Positions 22,414 through 34,570 of a stretch of 64,000 bases of DNA are shown here, one piece after another. This DNA comes from Wyeomyia smithii (Eukaryota > Arthropoda > Insecta > Diptera > Culicidae), in contig NC_073696.1 in the NCBI RefSeq assembly GCF_029784165.1, positions 263,172,494 through 263,236,493 on the forward strand, written 5' to 3'. How positions within the stretch are numbered: the first letter of the stretch is position 1; every line of letters starts with the position of its first letter. A program made the position numbers and the translations under genes. The notes below the pieces were generated by a model that saw only the letters and a program-made list of their open reading frames with translations, was not told the DNA's origin and did not search any database.

Positions 22414-24380
22414 TTTGACGTTTACTTTGTTGCGGATGTAGTACAACGCGTTTTATGACACTAGTAGCTGGATTCTGCATGCAAATAGCGAGTTTGCGTT
22501 TGTGTACATTGCACTGAAAGGAATTTAGTAAACATTTTTGAGCATATTTGGCTCCCAAGACTTTTTGCATAATCAATAAACATAAACGGATGATAATCCA
22601 TATGGTTCAACGGTAACCCATACATTCGTGACCATATCTCGAACTAGTTGTTAGGTACGTTTTATGGTTATTGATAATGCCGGTTAGCCCTATCAATTTT
22701 AAAGCCCTGTTCAGAGTTCTGAGCGAAGTTAATGTTTTATACAGTATTCGTTGTCTTATCCGCGTGAAAAATTTAGTCTGTAAAACCTCGGAATCGGAAT
22801 TGTGAACAAGTCCGATGCAAACATTCTCTCCTAGCCTTGATGAATGATTTGTTAGATCAGTTCCATCTTCTGTTATTGTGAGTTTCACTGAAACTTATTC
22901 GCCGTACTATGCTCCGTAACTCTAAAACCAAATGCCCCTCTTGGTTGCTGAATCGATTTTATTTTCTTCGGGACACTGTAAGCAACAGCCTAAACTAAAT
23001 CTTCCTGTTTTGGCAACCCTTTCGGAAATCAAAATAAACTTTGATTCTAGCCGCACACTGAAGGCAGCGTCAGGGGTGTCAGTTTTACAGATTAATCTAA
23101 TATAGATGGATATCATAATGCTCAAAACAGATACCACAAAGTGAGTATATGATCCGATAGATTTGTGTGTTCCTCTGGTAGTTATAGTAATCCATTTTAA
23201 TCTCCACCGTTGCCAGTTGTGATTTCTTTAAGAATTTTCCGATATTTTAACAACGAAGGTTGATGCAAATAAAAACAGCATACATCTGGCAACTTAGCGC
23301 GGCCTTTCATTAAAACGCGGTGTTTGGATTCGACCGCGTTCAGTTTTGGGCAAATCTCTTAATATCTGCTCCTATACCACACTAAAACGCATAATCAAGC
23401 CTTGCAAATTGTCAAACCCTCGTCATGCAAATGCTGTAATATTGAAAACGGTCAAGCGTTGTTTAAACGCAGATTTTTATTAATCTGGTCGACAGTGTAT
23501 TATACCTAGTTAACCGGGAATGCACTCTTTAGACTATATGAGAGCTTGTCACACAATTGGATTATCGCCGTCTTCGTTCAAAACTTGCACAACTCATAAT
23601 TTATAGTTTCGAGAAAAATGGGTTAGAAAATTTCAAACTTCCCATTCTCATTGTATTTATTTGGACTTTTTAAGAAACGTAGCAGGTAAACCATGAATAA
23701 CGCAATAAGTGGATTAAAATCAAATCAAATAATGCATATTTGCAGTACTGTAGAAAAATTGAGTTTTAATACTATCCGCATTGATTTTGGGGCGCAAAGA
23801 AACTAAACAATTTCTCTTCATTGTAGATTGCCGTTTGCATGACGCGTAGGCGGATGACTTTCGTTTTGTTGTTACCTCGGTATCATTATAGCATATACGT
23901 GCGAGTGGCAAAAAAGTCTTACCTACTTCGCAATATATAACACAATTTCTTTTCATCTTTCTTTCAACAGGGTCAACTTAAGAACATATCGATTACATTC
24001 CCAGGTGTATTACAAGCAATACATTGACATAAAACAGGCTGTCATAATTTTACGTTAACGTTGCGGTCGTGTCTTATGATCAACCTTTTGAACTATTTTA
24101 AAGAAGTAATATCACCGACGGTGGTAATATCATGTTCAATACTCACATAAACAATCCGATTTAAGCGCATTTCATTTCTGAATTTAAAATACTTTAGAAA
24201 ATATAGCAAAAAAAGTGATATGGTCCAACAAAAAACCTTTTCCTGCAGTGTTGTATAATAGACTGAGTAGAGTGCAAAACCATTAAAAGCTTTTCTGTTT
24301 TTTTGCCCACTAATCGAAAAAACTAGCATCGCACATCGATAAGCGATATATTATATAAAAATACCAGCGAAAATATGTTG
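22414..24380. other. Intergenic DNA, no recognised gene
   Basis: AT-rich sequence between RpS15 and the repeat cluster at 24.4 kb. Short open frames have no family resemblance. Nothing structural was supported. Confidence 0.5.
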
Positions 24381-24387
24381 TTTCCAT

Positions 24388-24480
24388 TGGTTGTGTCACA
24401 TTTCCCCGAAAGTCATTTTTCCGAAACATAACTTGCCGAATGATATTTCCCCGAATGTTATATTCCCGAATGTACCTACT
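24388..24480. repeat. Short CCCCGAAT-rich repeat
   Basis: Irregular reiterations of a TTTCCCCGAA(T) motif occur (ATTTCCCCGAA, TTTTCCGAA, TTGCCGAATGAT, TTTCCCCGAATG, TTCCCGAATG). It is the reverse complement of the motif tandemly repeated at 36.5-36.8 kb, so the two belong to one repeat family. Confidence 0.7.
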
Positions 24481-24583
24481 AGGATTTTCCCCCAAGAAAT
24501 TCGATTTATTGTTTCACGAAACAAGTGCGAATTGATGTGTAACTAAATAATCACGCTTCCTTAAGGTCATAAAATTTTCGTAA

Positions 24584-24748
24584 TACACTAAAGTCGCTTT
24601 TTACGCAGTTTTTTACGCGATTTTTTTCACGCTGCTATTTTCACGTGATGTTACGCGTTTTTTTCACGGATTCCGAAATTTACGTATTTTTTACGCGGGT
24701 TCTTTTTACGCGGCACGTATCCCCCGCGTAAAAAGCGACTTTGGTATA
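24584..24748. mobile_element. Foldback MITE, copy 1 (CACTAAAGTCGC ends)
   Basis: The left end is CACTAAAGTCGCTTTTTACGC and the right end its near inverse (GCGTAAAAAGCGACTTTGGTA), both next to TA. The interior is built from degenerate TTTTTACGCG units. A second copy of the family is at 43792-44008. A TA target and no coding capacity suggest a Tc1/mariner-superfamily MITE. Confidence 0.8.
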
Positions 24749-25194
24749 TAAGACATTTGCGCGATTCTATCGTTTGGAGAGCAACGCGTGACCATCTACC
24801 CAACCAGAAGCATACAAGTCATGAGAAAGCAAATTATTTTGGATCAAGCGGAGTGGTGGGTGGGATGGTGGCTATTTTACAATAGCTCAAGGCAAAAATT
24901 CATGTATGTTTATACTTCAAAATTTAAATCTTGTGTTTAAATCTTGTGTTTTTTTGATAAAATTATGCAAAGATTTTTCTTTAAAAAATAAAACCAGAGC
25001 GAAAATTGGTGTTCCATTTACTCAAAACTCTTCAGCGTTTTGTTTACTGAACAGTTTGTGATAAATTATCGAGCTATTGTCAAGATTTAACTTCATAATT
25101 AATTTAGTGAAAACATTAATTTGATAAAACACTTATTTCGTTGCCTTTGTTTAAGTACGTCCGTTTTTCTAGGTTTACTATAAGATGTATTAGT

Positions 25195-26002
25195 GGGGGT
25201 TACCCTACACACTAATATCACCAACTGCAGAAGGCAGTTGGCTACTTTTCGGGTTGCTTTGTTTTGCCCGGCAGACCCTATGTTACAGGGCGGCGTGTAC
25301 CTCTATCGGATTCCGGACTTTTGCTTGAACACAGAAAGAAAGAAAACAACAAATAAATAAAATAAAAACTTATCGCGATTTATTCCTGTCTTCCTCTAGC
25401 TGTCGGTGGTGGGAGCACTCCTGGGGTGGTTTATGTCAAAGCTGCTCCAGCAGCTAACTTCGGCGGGGCTGATGTGTTGGATGCTGCTCCTACAGCAGAC
25501 TTGGGTGGGTTGGTTTACCGCTCCTTGTCGATTAGCCGGGGTAGCGAACACTGCTTACCAATCCGGCGAGCAACACACACCAGCAGCACACGATCCACGG
25601 GCCAACGGAACAACCTTCGTTGGACTTACACAACACCAAGCGGCACAACCTTCGCTTTTTGCGAGACAAAACTGTAAAAATTTAACAGTTAAAAAACGCG
25701 CACAGAAACGTAAACAAAACGACGCGTGTCTCACCGTGGCCGAGGCTAAACTGATCATCCCGCGATGGCTGCCTATGTTGCCGACCACAACAAACCCGCC
25801 GAGACTGGATTCAGCACCACTTTTTCGCAGCTAGAGGAAAATACCGGCCTATCTATCCCTAACAATTATTCAACAACCATGACAAAAAAATTATCGAACC
25901 TAACTAACGCGACAATATCGTTCACAAACGAAAAAACGAACGAACTTAAACGAAAATAAACAAATTTATTTGAACGATATTCAGCGCAAGTGGTGACAGT
26001 TG
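25195..26002 (-). repeat. 3' LTR of Ty3/gypsy element
   Basis: This region matches 32870-33660. The last 255 bases (25746-26002 versus 33404-33660) are about 96% identical by eye. The rest aligns in blocks (TTCCTCTAGCTGT, ATTAGCCGGGGTAGCGA, GGGCCAACGGAACAACCTTC) separated by indels. The element-sense start would be near TGTCACC at 25998. The other boundary is approximate. A hairpin (CCAACTGCAGAAGGCAGTTGG, near 25220) lies near the element-sense 3' end. Confidence 0.75.
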
Positions 26003-27317
26003 AGAAGCAGTCAGCTATCATCTGACCCAATCAAGGCCTGAACTTGAAATCCAATTCTAACCCATTATTCAAGACAACTCATCTTCCCAAAATACTGCAA
26101 GTCCCAGTACTAATTTTGTACGGTTCTGACTTGCAGGGGAACGGTTGTCGGTTTTCTCATCGACTGTCCAACTTTCGTGTTCTTACGGTGCCAACACTCG
26201 ATACCTGAGCTAGAGTTAATTACCGAACCACTCATTCTATTCTCCCTTTCATACATAGCCTCAATTCGACTCACATTTTGAATTAACTCTAGAACATTGC
26301 TTCTCATACAACACCAACTTTTATTCGTTCGCTCATGCATATCCAATCATACATTCACGCACCTCTTCTGGCACCCATCCCACGTCATCGTCGACATTCC
26401 AGACGAAATGTCTTTCTGTCCCTGTCTATCTCAAGAGCATCTCTCATACTGAGACGTTTGAATGTCTCTCGCATAATGCAGTGAATAATAAAAATATTCC
26501 CTAAGGAATTCAATTTTATCACCCTGGTGGTTAAAATCTGAAACCCCAGTATTATGCAAGACTCCGAATACACAACATTCGGTTCCGATGACGCACATTC
26601 ATACATATCCACATTCGGCCGCACCGTACATACATTACATTGCCTTACCACAAACGATCAGTTCCTAATCCGAATCCATCTTATCGTTTCTGGCAGCACG
26701 GCATCGTTTGGAGACGTCAACCGGCGATGACGTCATTCCTATGCGGAATGATCAATAAATATTTTATGTAAACAAACCGGAATGGAACCGTTCACATTCC
26801 GGTTTTCGCGACGAAAATACGTTGCGCGTGCGTGTTTATCCCCATAGAAAAGAGGAAAAGTGTTTTGTGCGATGAAGAAACGCCCAAACAAGGCAAAAAT
26901 TTGTAAAAAGTCCCCGCTGAAGAGGGGTGAAAACTAAGTCAATGGCACCGAACAAGGCGAAGAGATATGCCTTCTGTTTCCAAGTGCCAGTGCGTGAGTG
27001 TTTTTACAAAAGGCGCGGAATTCTATTCCGGCAAAAATTAGAATTTACACCATCACGACTGCTTTTGGAACAGAAAGCAAAACTTCAGCGGAATGGTTTA
27101 TTACTTGGCCACCAGTGCAAAGCACGCAAAATTTTAAGGAAGGTAATAAAGAACCTTCTAACAGCAGTGTAAGTCTCCCTTTTGCTATTCACTAAAAGAA
27201 GGTAGAGCAACGCATAAATGGACCGACAGTCCACATGTAATCCGACGGTCGCCTTTGAGATGTTTCCAAATGAACAATCCGTTTAAAGGCAGGCCGCCGG
27301 TACAAAATTGTACTAGT

Positions 27318-28613
27318 TTATGCTGGTTTGAGATTTGCTGGCCAAACACCAAGATTTTTCCCGGTAGGATCAACCAGCTCGTAAGACGAAGACCCCTTTA
27401 TGGCGAGAACTTTCGCCGGTAAATATTGTGGTCCAATTTTAGCGTTATAAGGTTCGAGAGCGTTCGACAGTTTTATGTTTCGTCGGTAAACAATTTGACC
27501 GACGGCGAATGGCTTTGCAAGTTGCCGATGTCGCACGTTGTATTGCTGTCGAGCACCCTCGGAGGCCTTACTAAGATTTTTAACCACAATATCCCGAATT
27601 GTCTCTAATTGGTCCTGTCTTGATTTTAGATCACCCTCCCCGGAAATCCTGGAGTAGTCATCCCCTGATGCCATTTCGCAACCATGGACGACGAAATGAG
27701 GACTAAACCCGGTAGAAGAATGAACCGTGGTATTTAGAATGCGTTCCACATCAGAAATGCGGGCATCCCAGTTGCGCTGGTCCGTGCGGGCGTACGCGCG
27801 AATTGCCGTATTTATAGAACGATTCGTTCGTTCTACCGGGTTAGCCTGCGAATGATATCTCGAATTCAGCCAATGTGTAACATTTGTTTCTTTTAGGAAC
27901 CGGCTGAATTCTCTGGAGATGAACGTCGAACCATTATCGCTCAACAGGATTTCCGGACTTCCATGGCGGTTGAACCATTGTTCGCGAAGGGTCGCACAAA
28001 GTGAGGCGCTGCAAATTTTGCGAACGGGGGTCAACATTACGTACTTGCTGAAGACGTCGAGGACGACTAGCAAGTGTTGATTGCCCCGTTTGCTTCGAGG
28101 AAGTGGGCCCATGTAGTCCACCGAAATCATCTGCCACGGTGCACCGGTTGTGCGTGACTGACCCATTCCTGGTTGGACTGAGGTAAATGGTGCTTTTATC
28201 TCTTTGCAGGTCCCACATTGGCGAATACATTCGCGAACTTCTGGTCCCATACGAGGCCAAAAATAGCGTTTTTGAACCTCGTGAATCGTTTTATCGTAAC
28301 CCACATGAAGCAATTCATCGTGGGTACGTTGCACGATTTTTTCTCGACACTCGGGAGTTGGGACCAATTTCCAACTAAACCGAGAGCCGAATGGTACGCT
28401 TTTGGAGGCCACGTATTTGAAATGTTTACCATCTTCGACTTTAAAGTCAGGATAATCATCAGGATTATCTGAAACTTTAGACTTCATGGAACAATACCAG
28501 TCTGAGGTGGACAATGCCGAAATGGCTGCTACAGCACGGGATAAGGCATCTGGAACGACATTGTCCTTACCTTTCCGGTGCTCAATGGACATGTCGTAGA
28601 GTTGTAGTTCCAA
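27318..28613 (-). pseudogene. Ty3/gypsy integrase and end of RNase H
   Basis: The frame holds 431 codons. It begins in the RNase H-integrase linker (EHRKGKDNVVPDALSRA). The zinc-binding HHCC region uses His98/His103 and Cys133/Cys136. The DDE catalytic triad is visible at Asp166 (SVDYMGP), Asp226 (LSDNGST) and Glu261 (NPVERTNRS). A GPY/F-type C-terminal module follows (KIGPQYLPAKVL). This is the best preserved part of the element. It is separated from the upstream RNase H by a one-base frame change near 28.6 kb. Confidence 0.9.
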
Positions 28614-29281
28614 ACTTCACCGACCCAGGCGCGAACTGGTTTTCCAGTATCCAGGTAATGGCTGATGAATCAGTGACAAGTCGAAAATGATAACCTTCCA
28701 AGTAACCTCGAAAGTGTTCAACCGCCATAATCACCGCCAGACCTTCCTTTTCGGTAGCGTGGTAATTCCGTTGGGGAGTGGTTAGCTTATGTGAAAAATA
28801 AGCTACCACTTTTTCCCCCTCTGGATGTTCTTGCACCAGAACAGCCGCGACAGCAGTGTCACTGGCATCTGTCTGCAGAATAAATTCCTTCGAAAAATCT
28901 GGCGGGACAAGCACTGGAGGAGTGACTAAAAGTTCCTTTACCTTCAGGAACGCGAGTTCTGCTTCGGAGTTCCAGACAATATTCTTGGCCTTTGTTTTCA
29001 AGAGGTCGGTCAAAGGTGCGGTTACCTCACTAAACCGATCAATGAAACGCCGGTAGTAGCCGCACATTCCAAGGAATCGGCGCAGTTTAGTAACCGTCAC
29101 CGGCCGCTCGTAATCGAGTATCGGCTGAATTTCGTCAGGGTTGACCTTTAGACCTTCCTGATTCAACAGATAGCCAAGAAATTTTAACTCTGGAACCCCA
29201 AAACGGGATTTAGCCAGGTTTATCGTCAGATTGGCTCTCGAACGTTTCGCTTATGATATCATCTAGGTAAACAAAAATGTA
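28582..29281 (-). pseudogene. Ty3/gypsy RT C-terminus and RNase H, frame-broken
   Basis: The RT active-site motif YIFVYLDDII lies at 29252-29281. It is in the same frame as the upstream RT but directly after a TAA. Beyond it the frame changes and roughly 20 codons appear to be missing before the RT thumb (NLAKSRFGVPELKFLGYL). RNase H follows (FILQTDASDTAVAAVLVQ, then THKL-like FSHKLT and ATEKEGLAVI). The end runs into a frameshift joining the integrase frame. Confidence 0.85.
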
Positions 29282-29284
29282 CGG

Positions 29285-30385
29285 TTACAGCTTTCCTCGT
29301 CCTAACACCTGGTCCATCAGACGTGCCAGAGTGGCAGGTCTGTTAACGAGACCGAAGGGTAGACGAGTAAATTGAAACATACCCCTGCCGGGCACACTGA
29401 AAGCAGTAAACTTACGACTGCCCTTAGCCAACGGAACCTGGAGAAAAGCCTCCTTTAAGTCTATTGTAGACAGGTACTTGGCTTTAGGCAGGCTTCCTAA
29501 AATGCGCCCGGGATGGGGCAGAGGGTATGCATCACGTACTGTACGCTCATTAAGAGGCCGGGCATCTAGACAAAGCCGAATTGAGTCGTCTGGTTTGGTC
29601 ACAGCGACAATATTCAAAGACCAATCGGAATCTGACTCTTCAATATTACCCATAGAACGCCAACGGTCGACTTCTTCCCAGACTTTAGACAGTTTTCTTG
29701 GGCTCATTTCATAAGGATATCGACAAACAGGCGCGGCACTTTGGAATTCTTCCCTAATTACGATCCTGTGCTCTGTTAGCGAGGTCGTGTTCAATTTTCC
29801 GGGCACTACAGCCTGAAAACAGGTCGTAACCTGTTCGATACAGGCCATCTGTTCCGGAGTAAGTATAGACTCACTCGGAGCATCAATCTCTACTTCTCCG
29901 TCCCGTTCCGAACCTGAGTTCAACAGAGCACAAGTTTGCAACTCGGGTGTTATTCCAAAGGCGCGCCAAAAGTCCATACCGAGTATTGAAGAAACTGTTA
30001 ATTGCTCCACTACAAGGGTGCAAATAACCTTTGTCTTGTTTTGGAAAGTGTACGGAAGATATATTTGTCCAAGGATCGGTAAGGTCTGTCCATTTGCCGA
30101 ACGAAGTTCAACTGGCCTTTCCAAACCTTTCAATGGACTTTTGGAAAACTTTCGGTACAACTTTTCGGTGATAATGGTGGCATTACTACCACTGTCGAGC
30201 AAAGCCTTGAAGGACTGGCCATATACTGCGACAAAAACGAAAGGACGATTATCGGACGGATCATCGAGGATGATGGTTTCAACAAACAACGGATCACGAT
30301 AATCCTCATCATGAGCTGGTCGAAAACTGTTGTAAATTTGGGGGTCTAATTTTAGGCTTTCTATGGGGCGCACATCCTTACACAA
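29285..30385 (-). pseudogene. Ty3/gypsy protease and RT fingers/palm
   Basis: 366 codons. The aspartic protease has its DSG active site at residues 64-66 (ALLDSGSNATII). The RT follows from about residue 200, with the fingers and palm motifs LCLDARPLNERT, YPLPHPGRIL and STIDLKEAFLQVPL, and then the QFTRLPFGLVNRPATLARLM block. The frame overlaps the gag frame by 8 bases, a typical arrangement for -1 frameshift gag-pol expression. A TAA at 29285-29287 ends it just before the YLDD motif. Confidence 0.88.
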
Positions 30386-32478
30386 CTGCGACTTTAGTTG
30401 GTACGAATCCCGTTTTTAAGCAGTAGGGACAGCGAGAGACATCGAAACCCTTGAATCCACACAAAATACAGAAGACGCGTCTAGGATTTTTGCACGCCTC
30501 ATGCTCGTGTCCAGTACCACCGCAGTTGTAACAGACTCCGAGACTAGGAGGTCGATGCTGTTCCACCAGATAGTCGAGACAAATCGCCGGTTTTTGTTTG
30601 GATTCCGGTTTCGAATTTCTCTCGACAAGATTCTTTTCCGTCTGAACACCTGGCTTTTTCTTCGTGTTTTCAGACGGCGTTTTGGAAGCAAAATTATCCT
30701 TTTGGGAATTTTTGCTCCAGAATGTTTTGGTTTCAATGTGGCTGTTATTCGAACCACCTCCCTTTCTGTTTTGTTGGGCCTTTTTCGAGGTGTTAATTGG
30801 TGGATTTACCGAATAAGCAGCGGCTTCCTTTTGAGAACCGAACACTTTTCGGTAAATCGGTGTTCTGTACGCGTCAATCGATTTACCTAAAGTCATCAAT
30901 TCTGCAAGCGTACTCACTGGCTTCGAAATTAGTATTTGCTTATAGTCCGGCCTGAGGTTCCGCTTGAGCACGTCGAGTTTTTCGCTCGGTGTCATGGGAA
31001 CCGTCATAGCACGAAATTTTTTTTCCATTTCCTGGAAATAATCCAGGAAACACTCGTTTCGCATCTACAGGCGCTGGGAAACCTTTGATTTGAGAGCGGC
31101 ATCAAGTTCCGGATGAACGAAGTTTGCCTTAAGCTCACAAACCAAATGGTTCCAGTTGTAAAGCCTGTTCTGCGATCTCATAGCCCGATACCAAGTGAGA
31201 GCGTTGTCAGTGAGTAGGTGCATTGCAGAATTGAACAGCTCCTCCTCAGAAATTTGCTCGCATTGAGCATAATTCTCAACGGAGTCCAGAAATTCATTCA
31301 GTCCTAGCCCATCATCTGTCCCAGCGTATTCTCAATTTTCCAATCGGATGCACGCTGTGGTCGACGATTATAATGGTAGCCCGAGCAGGATGGTATTCCA
31401 TTACCCGTATGATTGGGCAAAGGAAAACGCCCACCTGTCGGGCTTGACTTTCCATTCACATGGTGTTGTGGGGCCTGGGACTGAATGACTGGTAAAGCTG
31501 GTTTCGTGTTCCTAATCGGAAGTGACGGACATCGCTCTTTCAGGAAGTCCAGGAGTAACTTTCCCACCACGGTTTGGTTAATTGTGGGCGCCAGTGGTGG
31601 ATCAGGTACTTCCGGTTCTTCTGGCTCTTCGATTTGGTCCGTCTCACATCTTTCGTCCAGATCGGTCTGCAGATCATTCTCGGGAACGCCAGCTGGCTTA
31701 GAATGTACCAGCGCCCGAAGTTCACTGACGGATTCACGAAGTGAGACAACTTCTTGAACCGTCTTTCTTAAAACTGAAGCATGCGTGTTCAGTGAAGCAA
31801 TCCCGCCCATTAGCATCTGAGTAGCTTCCAAAAGACTATCAGACCTCTCAGCCGCTAGAGCTCTATCCTTTTGGGATTGCTGACGTAAAAGTCGAATCTC
31901 GTCCCTTAACTCGCTCAAGATAGACCCAACATCTTCTTCTACGAGCGGACCAGATCCTACACTTTGCAGGGAAATGGGTGCCGTTTGTGATGGTGGCACG
32001 TTCATGTCCAGTAAATCTCCCAAATCTGCTCCACCTTCCCCAGTATTTTCAATTGGAGGAAGCACTGCCGACAAATCAAAATGTTCTTGATATGTAGCTG
32101 CAACTTCCGCCAACAAACCCAAAATTTCCTGGTTGACCTCCCCTGCTGTGTATTTGTGGATTATCTGGAGTCTAGACACCAGATGGAGTAACCTTGTTCG
32201 GTAAACCTCCTTGTTTGGGCATCTATAACGGAGATCTTCCTTAATGGAACTCAACTTCCACAGGCAGATCTCCATTTCTTCCGCAGCATCCCCATGAAAC
32301 ACGCGCAAGTGTTCCACCGGAGACGACCGTTCTTCGGCCAACAATCCCTGTAAACGACGCTGCCGCTGAACCCCCGATGGATCCGAATCAGCCGAGACGA
32401 CAACATTCCGTCGAAATGCAAATGGTCAACCCGCATCAGCCAATAAGCTCTGTTGAGCTCTTCCACAATCATCGCCAT
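30378..32478 (-). pseudogene. Ty3/gypsy gag region, broken into several frames
   Basis: The N-terminal part (31304-32344 and the start at 32478) has a long coiled coil (around 31.8-32.0 kb). The capsid-like part continues in another frame (LGLNEFLDSVENYA..., near 31.3-31.1 kb), meets an in-frame stop near 31067, and resumes to 30378. The nucleocapsid shows one standard knuckle, CYNCGGTGHEHEAC (CX2CX4HX4C), and a second Cys cluster CILCGFKGF...CPYC. The breaks indicate a pseudogene. Confidence 0.8.
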
Positions 32479-32869
32479 TCTCCCGATGTTCTAGGAAAAG
32501 AACTCAAAGGCACAAAGCATAAATATTGACACGGTATGAAACTTTGTATTTTTTTTATTTACACACTAACGATTCCCTTTTATTTTAGGAATCTGAGCGG
32601 AATTGGAAAAATGTTTCGAATCGGATTCAATTTTAAAGGTTGGCAACCACCTTGACTGGGAAAGACTCAAGCTTTCCACAACTCGTCTGGCAGTTCCACC
32701 AAAACCAACGCAAAATCACCGATTCAGAAAACAAAAATAATAAATAAATGTATATAAATACTTAATAAACAACAACAATATATAAATATTTAATACGACC
32801 GCGAACAATATTGCGGAAGAAACCTCACCACTTGCGTAACAAAAGTTCTAGCAAAAATCCTATTTTCGA

Positions 32870-33660
32870 TAGAGGTACCCCACACTCGAGAAGAAAAAAA
32901 ATATTTTTAAAAAAAATTATTTTTTTCAGTGTGGTTTTTGCGCTGTGCGCCAATTATTAGTATGTGTGTACCTCTAAACACTATCAGACTCTTGCTAGAA
33001 CACAAAAAAAAAAACAAAGAAAACAAATAAATAAAATAAAAACTTATCAATTTTCAGTTTTCCTCTAGCTGTTGGTGGCGGGAATCTCCAGTTGTGGTCG
33101 TCTGGTGTTGCTTCCAAGCTGCTCCTGCTGCAGTCGTCGGCGGGGCTGATGTTTTTTCTGCTCCTTTACAATTAGCCGGGGTAGCGAGAAAATTAGCTTA
33201 CCCTATTCGGCGAGCCAACACCAAACACAGTCGTACACACGCACTCGATCTACGGGCCAACGGAACAACCTTCGTTGGTCTAATAAAGCGGAACAACCTT
33301 CACTTTATTTTCACAAGAGACACAAACTGTAACGAAAACAACAGTTATAAACGCGCACTTCACAACAAACAAACGCCGCGTGTGTCTCTTCCCGTAGTCG
33401 AGGCTAAACTCATCATCCCGCGATGGCTGCCTATGTTGCCGACCACAACAAACCCGCCGAGACTGGATTCAGCACCACTTTTTCGCAGCTGGAGGAAAAT
33501 ACCGGCCTATCTATCCCTAACAATTATTCCACAAACATGACAAAAAAAATATCGAACCTAACTAACGCGACAATATCGTTCACAAACGAAAAAACGAACG
33601 AATTTAAACGAAAATAAACAAACTTATGTGAACGATATTCAGCGCATATGGTGACAGTTG
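32870..33660 (-). repeat. 5' LTR of Ty3/gypsy element
   Basis: Partner of 25195-26002. It ends at GGTGACAGTTG (33650-33660), which corresponds to TGTCACC at the element-sense start. The element-sense 3' boundary near 32875 (GTACCCCACAC, paralleling TTACCCTACAC at 25200) is approximate, and no primer-binding site could be assigned with confidence. Confidence 0.75.
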
Positions 33661-33666
33661 TCATGT

Positions 33667-33790
33667 TGGGTACACGCTGCTGCGGGGGTGTTCAAGTGCG
33701 GGTAATTTTCACTTATACACTCTCTCGCAGCGGTACCCAAAATGAGGGTTACTTTTACGCGTACACGCTATTGCAGCGTTACACATAATT
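33667..33790. repeat. Short GTACACGCT repeats beside the LTR
   Basis: A direct repeat (GGTACACGCTGCTGCGG at about 33670 and GCGTACACGCTATTGCAGCG at about 33760) encloses an inverted match (CGCAGCGGTACCC). The origin is unknown; it may be a small MITE remnant. Confidence 0.45.
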
Positions 33791-34229
33791 AAGTAAATTT
33801 TCCACTCGATGCTAAAATTGTAACCGCACTGGTTACAGATGGAAGCTGGGTACCAGTGTTACGTCTGTTAGTCTGTGATAAAACTATGTAAAATGAGTGG
33901 GTTAGTAACGGAAGGCTGAAACTCAAAAGACAAACACGAAAGGCTGAAAAGTTTGTATCATATACGAAAGGCTGAATCATAAAAGGCTGAAAGTTTTGTA
34001 ATTTGAACCAGAATCAAAAATTTTCGTTAGGTGACAAAGTATAATTGTTTTGGTCGCATCTCGATAAAACAAAAAGTAATTTGTTACAATATATGCTTCT
34101 GAGGCAAATAAAGGATTAATGGCAATGGAATAGATTAATGGAGAAATGGAAACCTGCCACAAATTTGTAAAATTACTAGATTTTTCGTTGAACATACTGA
34201 TTTAAAACCATACCAATTCCGCGAGGAAT

Positions 34230-34570
34230 CGACGGCCTTGTCTCCAAGCCTCACCAACCCTAGGGTCACCAACCGCTCACCAACCGCTTCGTATGTCCAT
34301 ACTCATAGATATGCTCGTACCCATAGCTGTATACCTGATGCGGCTTTGCCGCATAATCGAGGGCAAGGGACTGCGGCGGCCCTCAAGGCCAGCACTGCTC
34401 CCACAGCCCGAGCCGGCCGCCGACCCGCCGTCGGAAGCGGCGGCCACGTGCACTCAAACAACTGATCTGTTGGATTTCCTAGGTCTATTCCAAACATAGG
34501 GGTGATCCCCTAGTTTACGTAAGAACGAGCGGTAGCGAGTAAGGACAGCATTCACCCCGGACAATCGAGT
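34230..34570. other. GC-rich island of unknown origin
   Basis: About 340 bases have a composition unlike the AT-rich surroundings, with strings such as GCCGGCCGCCGACCC and a hairpin ATGCGGCTTTGCCGCAT. A tandem CACCAACCGC(T) motif lies near 34265-34285. Open frames cross it on both strands but none resembles a known protein. Confidence 0.5.

Larger units (their letters stand above)
25195..33660 (-). mobile_element. Degenerate Ty3/gypsy LTR retrotransposon
   Basis: An 8.5-kb element with two LTRs and, in element order, gag (about 32.5-30.4 kb), protease, reverse transcriptase, RNase H and integrase (30.4-27.3 kb). The PR-RT-RH-IN order and the EHRKGKDNVVPDALSRA tether motif identify Ty3/gypsy rather than BEL or copia. 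Several frameshifts and stops interrupt it, and the LTRs have diverged, so it is not autonomous. A 1.3-kb segment between integrase and the 3' LTR (26003-27317) has no recognisable env and may be an untranslated tail or nested debris. A clean target duplication was not found. Confidence 0.9.

Noticed and set aside
22321..22446. N-terminal extension of RpS15 in the open upstream frame
   Set aside because: The sequence lacks RpS15 features, and the internal ATG matches the conserved start next to a TCT initiator.
25765..25959. 64-residue plus-strand frame shared with 33423-33617
   Set aside because: It lies in both LTRs in antisense to the element. The conservation is explained by LTR identity; it is not an independent gene.
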